Shown: one piece after another, positions 59,569 to 64,000 of the stretch
Position numbering within the stretch: the stretch's first letter is position 1
How the letters are laid out: the number at the start of each line of letters is the position of its first letter
Source: JACTOJ01 sp032335695
GTDB taxonomy: Bacteria; Bacillota; Clostridia; Clostridiales; Clostridiaceae
NCBI RefSeq assembly: GCF_032335695.1
Contig: NZ_JACTOJ010000011.1
Location: forward strand, 69,536 to 133,535
Direction of reading: 5' to 3'
DNA length: 64,000 bases
The notes under the pieces: generated by a model
Databases searched by the model: none
What the model was told of the DNA's origin: nothing
The model's input: the letters and a program-made list of their open reading frames with translations, nothing else
Made by a program: the position numbers and the translations under genes

Positions 59569-60435
59569 ATGACTTTAAGACATTTAAAAATATTTCTTTG
59601 TGTATGTAAGGAAAAAAATATGACTCTATCCGCAGAAAAGCTTTATATGACTCAGCCTTCTGTAAGCCAGGCTATAGTGGAGCTGGAAAAGCATTATGAA
59701 ACTAAGTTATTTGAAAGGCTGGGGAAAAAGCTTTATATTACAGAAGCGGGGAAAAAACTCATGGCCTATGCAAGCCATATGATAAATCTTCACGAAGAAA
59801 TGGAGAAAAGCATGCTGGAGCTTCATCAGAATTCTGTGCTAAGGATAGGAGCAAGCGTTACGGTGGGTACTTGTGTGCTCCCAGATATTATAAAGAGCTT
59901 TAAGCAGCAGTATGGAGGCACAGTAAATGTAATTGTGGACAATACTACAATAATAGAAAATATGATTTTAAAGGATGAGATAGATCTGGCTCTGGTTGAG
60001 GGAAATATACACAACAAGGATATTGTAGTTAAGCCTTTCATGGAGGATGAACTTATTCTTGTTTGCAGCAAAGCACATGTTTTTTCTTCACGAAAAAGCA
60101 TAAAACTAGAAGAGCTTGAAGATGAAGCTTTCATACTAAGAGAGAAGGGCAGCGGAACTAGAGAGCTTTTTGAATCTGTATTAACAGCAAATAACATAAC
60201 CTTTAACAAGGTATGGGAGTGCAATAACACGGAAGCTATAAAAAATGCAGTGGAGAGGGATTTGGGGATATCCGTTATCTCTAAAAGATTTGTTGAAAAA
60301 GAAATAGGAGAAGGAATCCTTCACAGCATAAATATAAAAAGTGTTAATTTTAAAAGAAATTTTAAAATTGTATATCATAAAAACAAGTTTATTTCTAATA
60401 GCATGGATAAATTTATAAATAGTGTGCTAAAATAA
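59569..60435 (+). CDS. LysR-family regulator (CysL/YeiE-like)
   Basis: 288 residues from ATG 59569 (AAGGAAGAG at 6 bp; the longer frame would start at 59545). N-terminal winged HTH M-T-L-R-H-L-K-I-F...M-T-Q-P-S-V-S-Q-A-I-V-E-L-E (1-60) and a periplasmic-binding-like effector domain with a G-S-G-T-R-E motif at about 195. Divergent from the YeiH-like exporter, its likely target. In Bacillus and E. coli, related LysR proteins beside yeiH respond to sulfur status. Confidence 0.88.
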   Translation: MTLRHLKIFLCVCKEKNMTLSAEKLYMTQPSVSQAIVELEKHYETKLFERLGKKLYITEAGKKLMAYASHMINLHEEMEKSMLELHQNSVLRIGASVTVGTCVLPDIIKSFKQQYGGTVNVIVDNTTIIENMILKDEIDLALVEGNIHNKDIVVKPFMEDELILVCSKAHVFSSRKSIKLEELEDEAFILREKGSGTRELFESVLTANNITFNKVWECNNTEAIKNAVERDLGISVISKRFVEKEIGEGILHSINIKSVNFKRNFKIVYHKNKFISNSMDKFINSVLK

Positions 60436-60560
60436 TTGAGATTTTTATTTACTTTGTATATACTAGAATTTAAGTGTAATTCTATCATTAAGGTAGGTGC
60501 TGAATGGCAGCTTATTTTAAGAAGAGATAAGTGCAAAATAATGTTATGGAGTGTGATATC

Positions 60561-61235
60561 ATGGAACAGTACAAAAAGGACTTTATAGAATTTATGGTGG
60601 AAAGTAATGTATTAACTTTTGGAGATTTCGTTACAAAGAGTGGCAGAAAGACTCCTTTTTTTATAAATGCAGGTAATTTCAGAACAGGAAGCCAGCTTAA
60701 GAGATTGGGGGAATTTTACTCAAGAGCTATACACGATAATATAGGTACAGACTTTGATATACTATTTGGACCAGCTTATAAGGGAATCCCTCTAAGTGTT
60801 GCTACCTCCATAGCCTTTGATAATATGTATGGAGTTGAAATAGGTTATTCCTCTAACAGAAAAGAAATAAAAGACCATGGCGATACAGGCATACTTTTAG
60901 GCAGCAAACCAAAATCAGGAGATAAGGTAGTAATAATAGAAGATGTTACTACGGCAGGTACTTCCATATATGAAACCATGCCAATCCTTAAGAATCAGGG
61001 AGAAGTAGAGGTAATAGGCTTAGTTATATCTGTGGACAGAATGGAAAAAGGAAAAACTGAAAAATCTGCTTTTAAGGAATTAGAAGAAAACTTTGGCTTT
61101 AAGACCTGCGCCATAGTAAATATGGAAGAGGTAGTAGAGCATCTTTATAACCGTGAGATTAATGGGAAAGTTATAATAGATGATGCTATGAAGGCAAGCA
61201 TAGAAAAGTACTACGAAATATATGGAGCAAAATAA
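60561..61235 (+). CDS. pyrE: Orotate phosphoribosyltransferase
   Basis: 224 residues from ATG 60561, ten bases after GGAG; the upstream in-frame ATGs add residues absent from this family. It makes OMP from orotate and PRPP in pyrimidine synthesis. Landmarks: G-R-K-T-P-F-F-I-N-A-G, F-G-P-A-Y-K-G-I-P-L, K-E-I-K-D-H-G-D-T-G-I-L-L-G (flexible loop) and the PRPP motif V-V-I-I-E-D-V-T-T-A-G-T-S. The rest of the pyr operon is not in the window. The HAD gene follows after one base. Confidence 0.93.
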   Translation: MEQYKKDFIEFMVESNVLTFGDFVTKSGRKTPFFINAGNFRTGSQLKRLGEFYSRAIHDNIGTDFDILFGPAYKGIPLSVATSIAFDNMYGVEIGYSSNRKEIKDHGDTGILLGSKPKSGDKVVIIEDVTTAGTSIYETMPILKNQGEVEVIGLVISVDRMEKGKTEKSAFKELEENFGFKTCAIVNMEEVVEHLYNREINGKVIIDDAMKASIEKYYEIYGAK

Positions 61236-61236
61236 T

Positions 61237-62070
61237 ATGAAATACTTCTTAACGGATTTAGACGGAACCCTGCTAAGGTCAGACGCAACTTTATCCGACT
61301 ATACTATAAATTCCTTAAAAAAATTTTTGGAGGAGGGTGTAGCGGTCAGTTTTGCTACAGCCAGAAGCTACAGCAGCGCAATAGCAGTGGTACATGATGT
61401 ACCTTGGAAATATCCTATGGTGCTTTACAATGGGGCTATATTATATGATCCAGTAGAAAATAAAATAATAGATGGCTTTTTGCTTACTGCTGAGGAAGCT
61501 AATGAAATAATAGAAATTGGTAAGCAGTTTAAGCTTATGCCCCTGCTATATGTGTTAGACGAAAATGATGAAGAAAAAGTTTTTCATGAGGAATTAACTA
61601 CCTATGGAATGGTAGAATTTCTTAAAAGCCGCAAGGGTGACCCAAGATATAAATTAGTGGATAAACTATATTGTGAGAAGATGCATAGAGCCTTAGCGCT
61701 TACTTATATATTTCAGCGTGAAACCCTGAAACCTCTTATGAAGGCGGTAAGAGAGAAATTCGGTGATAAAATACACATAAGCCTCGTAAAGGACACCTAT
61801 ATAGAAAATCAATATTTCCTTGAGTTTGGACACGCCAATTCAGATAAGAAAAACGGCATAAAGCTCTGGGCAGCTCATATGGATTGTGAGGTTTCAGAGA
61901 TAACCGTATTTGGAGATAATTCAAATGATGTAGGTATGTTTGAAACCGCTGGAAACAGTGTAGCAGTTTCAAATGCAAAAAAGGAGCTACTGCATTTGGC
62001 TAAGCATGTAACTGTGAGCAATGATGAAGATGGAGTTGTTAAATATATCAGTGATAACTATAAATTATAA
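61237..62070 (+). CDS. Cof-type HAD-superfamily hydrolase
   Basis: 277 residues from ATG 61237, with GGAG at 8 bp inside the end of pyrE. HAD motif I F-L-T-D-L-D-G-T-L-L (nucleophile Asp about 8), motif II S-F-A-T-A-R, motif III Lys in S-D-K-K-N-G-I-K, and motif IV G-D-N-S-N-D-V-G-M. The C2B-type cap between motifs II and III marks the Cof group of sugar-phosphate and cofactor phosphatases. Coupling to pyrE suggests a nucleotide-pool role, but this is only context. Confidence 0.88.
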   Translation: MKYFLTDLDGTLLRSDATLSDYTINSLKKFLEEGVAVSFATARSYSSAIAVVHDVPWKYPMVLYNGAILYDPVENKIIDGFLLTAEEANEIIEIGKQFKLMPLLYVLDENDEEKVFHEELTTYGMVEFLKSRKGDPRYKLVDKLYCEKMHRALALTYIFQRETLKPLMKAVREKFGDKIHISLVKDTYIENQYFLEFGHANSDKKNGIKLWAAHMDCEVSEITVFGDNSNDVGMFETAGNSVAVSNAKKELLHLAKHVTVSNDEDGVVKYISDNYKL

Positions 62071-62078
62071 ATTTTAGT

Positions 62079-62119
62079 TAAGAAGCCCTTTTGGATTACC
62101 CACTAAGGGCTTCTTTTAT
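62079..62119 (+). terminator. Terminator of the pyrE-HAD unit
   Basis: AAGAAGCCCTT pairs with AAGGGCTTCTT around a 12-base loop, followed by TTATATTT. Confidence 0.8.
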
Positions 62120-62150
62120 ATTTGCTCTCATATTTCTGGAAAAAGCTGTC

Positions 62151-62210
62151 TTGACATAATATAAATTTAAAAATATAATTAGTATAACAATAGTTGTTAT
62201 ACTAATTATA
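62151..62210. promoter_or_regulatory. Consensus promoter overlapped by a 37-bp perfect operator (MarR/MFS operon)
   Basis: TTGACA (62151-62156), exactly 17 bp, TATAAT (62174-62179). From the first base of the -10 runs a perfect palindrome: TATAATTAGTATAACAA (62174-62190), tag, TTGTTATACTAATTATA (62194-62210). A MarR dimer bound here would cover the -10 and start site. Both promoter elements match consensus fully, so expression should be high once the repressor leaves. Confidence 0.9.
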
Positions 62211-62226
62211 TTTTTGGAGTGATTAT

Positions 62227-62652
62227 ATGATATATGATGAAGCAATAGGGATGTTTACCAGTAAAGTAAGCAGAAAAATGATGAGACATGTTACTTTAAT
62301 ATTAGAAAAATATGATATAACTGCAGAGCAGTGGAATGTACTTCTCAGGCTTTCTGATAATGAAAAAATTAATCAAAAGCAGCTATCTGAAAAAACTGGA
62401 AAGGACCAGCCAACTGTGGCAAGAATTTTAGATATCTTGGAAAGGAAAGAGCTCATAGTGAGGCAGCTAAGCAAAGAAGATAGAAGAGCTTTCTTAGTTT
62501 GTATAACGGAAAAAGGAAGAAAATATGCTGAAGAGATAGAGCCTTTTGTAGAAGAAAATTTTAAGAAAATGCTTGAAGGGGTACCTCAGGAAGAAATTGA
62601 TATCTATTTAAAGGTGCTCACTAAAATAGAAGAAAATATTGATAAACTTTAG
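62227..62652 (+). CDS. MarR-family repressor of the adjacent efflux gene
   Basis: 141 residues, one winged-helix domain: A-E-Q-W-N-V-L-L-R-L-S...Q-K-Q-L-S-E-K-T-G-K-D-Q-P-T-V-A-R-I-L-D-I-L-E-R-K-E-L-I-V-R (recognition helix about 55-75) and wing D-R-R-A-F-L-V. N- and C-terminal helices form the dimer. TTGGAG precedes the ATG. It lies 16 bp after the end of the palindromic operator, so it almost surely represses itself and the MFS gene 11 bp downstream; the inducer is unknown. Confidence 0.92.
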   Translation: MIYDEAIGMFTSKVSRKMMRHVTLILEKYDITAEQWNVLLRLSDNEKINQKQLSEKTGKDQPTVARILDILERKELIVRQLSKEDRRAFLVCITEKGRKYAEEIEPFVEENFKKMLEGVPQEEIDIYLKVLTKIEENIDKL

Positions 62653-62663
62653 GAGGGAAAATT

Positions 62664-63857
62664 ATGGAAAATACTAAAGAGAATTTATGGTCTAAAAGCT
62701 ACATATTCATACTGCTTGCAAATTTATTTATATACTTGAGCTTTTATTTATTAGTGCCTACACTTCCAACTTACGCAAAGCAAACAGGAGGCAGTGCGAT
62801 TGAAGCCAGCCTGGTAGTAAGTATATTCTCCATAACAGCTCTCAGTTTTAGATTCTTAGTTGGAAAAGCCAGCAGAAAATTTGGACATGTAAGGGTAATA
62901 TTAATGGCAGCCGCTGTTCTAGCATTAACTACCTTTTCATATATTTTTATTCCAATAATAGGGATTATATTAGTGCGTATAATTCAAGGTGCCGGCTGGG
63001 GAATGGCTTCCACTACTGTGGCATCCTTGGTTTCAGAGATAGTACCTGAAAAAAGAAGAGGAGAGGGCATGGGCTACTATTCTTTATCCATGATTATAGC
63101 TATGTCCTTGGCACCTGTGGTAGGAATAATGGTGATGAACGCCTATAGCTTTAGATTCATAGCATACACATCTATAGTTTTTATGATTATTGCGGCTTTT
63201 CTTTTAAAAGGAGTTAAGGTTGATAAAGGCAAAAGAGAAAATGCAAAATATGAGGATAAAGGCTTCTCCATGCAGGACTTATTTGAAAAGACAGCGCTTC
63301 TTCCTTCTTTTCTATGCTTTTTCCTAGCCATGACTTTATGTGCCATAATGAGCTATATAATGCTTTATGGAAAAGAGATAAAAATGAACAATATTTGGAT
63401 CTATTTTATAGGACATGTTACTATGATTCTTGTAACTAGACCCTTCATAGGAAAAATATTTGATAGAGTAGGGCAAAAGGTAGTTATAATTCCTGGAGCT
63501 GCAGCTATGATAATAGGGCTTTTGATTCTTGCCAATGTGCACAGTGTTCCAACTTTAATAGCAGCATCTCTATTTTACGGCTTTGGCTACGGAGCAGTTC
63601 AGCCTTCCTTGCAGGCCTGGGCAGTAAACAGAGCACCAGCTCATAGAAAGGCAGAAGCAAACAGCACTTTTTTATCTTCCATGGATTTAGGTTTTACCTT
63701 TGGACCAATATTGCTAAGCATGGTAGCAGCAGGAAAAGGCTACGGCTTCATGTATGGAATATCTTCAATATTTATGATTATATTCATAGCAGTTTATCTA
63801 CTTAAAACTGCTGGTGCTTCAGAAAATGAACAAGATGAAATAGAGGAAGCAAGCTAA
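62664..63857 (+). CDS. MFS efflux transporter
   Basis: 397 residues with 12 hydrophobic helices. MFS motif A appears degenerate after helix 2 (F-R-F-L-V-G-K-A-S-R-K-F-G), and again in the second half (R-P-F-I-G-K-I-F-D-R-V-G-Q). The helix 5 region V-S-E-I-V-P-E-K-R-R-G-E-G-M-G-Y-Y-S is typical of drug:H+ antiporters and arabinose-exporter-like members. An AGGAGGG ribosome site at 7 bp. Same operon as the MarR repressor, which supports an efflux role for a toxic small molecule. Confidence 0.9.
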   Translation: MENTKENLWSKSYIFILLANLFIYLSFYLLVPTLPTYAKQTGGSAIEASLVVSIFSITALSFRFLVGKASRKFGHVRVILMAAAVLALTTFSYIFIPIIGIILVRIIQGAGWGMASTTVASLVSEIVPEKRRGEGMGYYSLSMIIAMSLAPVVGIMVMNAYSFRFIAYTSIVFMIIAAFLLKGVKVDKGKRENAKYEDKGFSMQDLFEKTALLPSFLCFFLAMTLCAIMSYIMLYGKEIKMNNIWIYFIGHVTMILVTRPFIGKIFDRVGQKVVIIPGAAAMIIGLLILANVHSVPTLIAASLFYGFGYGAVQPSLQAWAVNRAPAHRKAEANSTFLSSMDLGFTFGPILLSMVAAGKGYGFMYGISSIFMIIFIAVYLLKTAGASENEQDEIEEAS

Positions 63858-63878
63858 AACAAAACATTCGTATAAATT

Positions 63879-63910
63879 ACGCAGAGGTAAATAAGCTTCT
63901 GCGTTTTTTG
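63879..63910 (+). terminator. Terminator of the MarR-MFS operon
   Basis: ACGCAGA pairs with TTCTGCGT around GGTAAATAAGC, followed by a T run. Confidence 0.8.
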
Positions 63911-64000
63911 TCGTTATGTGTATTAATGTGAAGGAAAAATACGAACGATAATTGTTTATATTAAGCTCCACAGCCTGTAATATAGATACATAAAAGTAAA
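63911..64000. other. Leader region running off the right edge
   Basis: Contains AATACGAACGATAATTG near 63939-63956. The CGAAC core resembles purine-repressor boxes, and the region may belong to a gene beyond the window. Nothing firm can be said. Confidence 0.2.

Noticed and set aside
62174..62210. Palindrome as terminator of the upstream HAD gene
   Set aside because: A proper terminator exists at 62079-62119, and the palindrome overlaps a consensus -10 directly upstream of a MarR gene.
63939..63956. Purine-repressor box at the right edge
   Set aside because: Only a short CGAAC-core match and no downstream gene visible; listed as an uncertain leader only.

Overview
The window is low-GC DNA with compact, strongly biased codon use (AGA, ATA and TTA are common). 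It has AGGAGG-type ribosome binding sites, sigma-A-like promoters, a T-box riboswitch and many short U-tailed hairpin terminators. Gene content points to an anaerobic Gram-positive of the Clostridium type: a clostridial nucleoside uptake and deo operon, a T-box-controlled Lrp/aminotransferase pair, PdaA, dCache chemoreceptor and peptidase-containing bacteriocin exporter. I do not assign a species. No rRNA, tRNA or CRISPR array was recognised.

Layout. 1-4.2 kb: edge of an HxlR-type regulator divergent from an ene-reductase; an Fnr-like regulator that appears to control itself and a cupin through FNR-type boxes; a double-GNAT protein and an HsmA-like membrane protein. 4.4-12.2 kb: a LacI repressor with twin perfect operators in front of kduI, then a heparinase II/III-family protein and a DUF2264 protein (uronate or acidic-glycan use). 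Directly downstream lies a galactose-binding-type domain cut in two by an IS607-family element. That element has an intact tnpB, an omega-RNA-like 3' end and a degenerate serine-recombinase tnpA. The split domain lets both element ends be placed to the base.

12.2-20.6 kb is the most unusual part: a RiPP island. An Amj-type alternative lipid II flippase is divergent from a peptidase-containing ABC exporter, a HlyD partner, an unlisted 53-aa double-glycine precursor and a radical SAM/SPASM/TPR maturase. Facing these is a second system: three tandem 62-64 aa precursors with near-identical leaders ending in NGG, and cysteine-free cores carrying T-R-x-P-G and an aromatic tail, plus a radical SAM/SPASM enzyme with an N-terminal PqqD-like domain. 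The second system has no exporter of its own and probably shares the first one.

20.7-32 kb: VOC protein, a third radical SAM/SPASM protein, a degenerate PP2C-like protein, GNAT, PdaA, a DEAD-box helicase, an ECF sigma/anti-sigma pair, MsrA, an ABC-F protein and a DUF975 remnant. 32.3-42.3 kb: a complete nucleoside salvage unit (BMP lipoprotein, ATPase, two permeases, LacI regulator, deoC, pyrimidine nucleoside phosphorylase, deoB, deoD). 42.5-47.4 kb: NarL-type two-component system and an ABC exporter with two FtsX-like permeases. 48-50 kb: alanine-type T-box, Lrp regulator and aminotransferase. 50-64 kb: pyruvate kinase, AI-2E-family permease, YhhN-like protein, chemoreceptor, ABC exporter, YeiH-family exporter with divergent LysR, pyrE-HAD pair, and a MarR/MFS efflux operon under a perfect 37-bp operator.

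A family of short intergenic hairpin repeats (TGTTTTAAA ... TTTAAAACA ends) is scattered through the window in at least six places.
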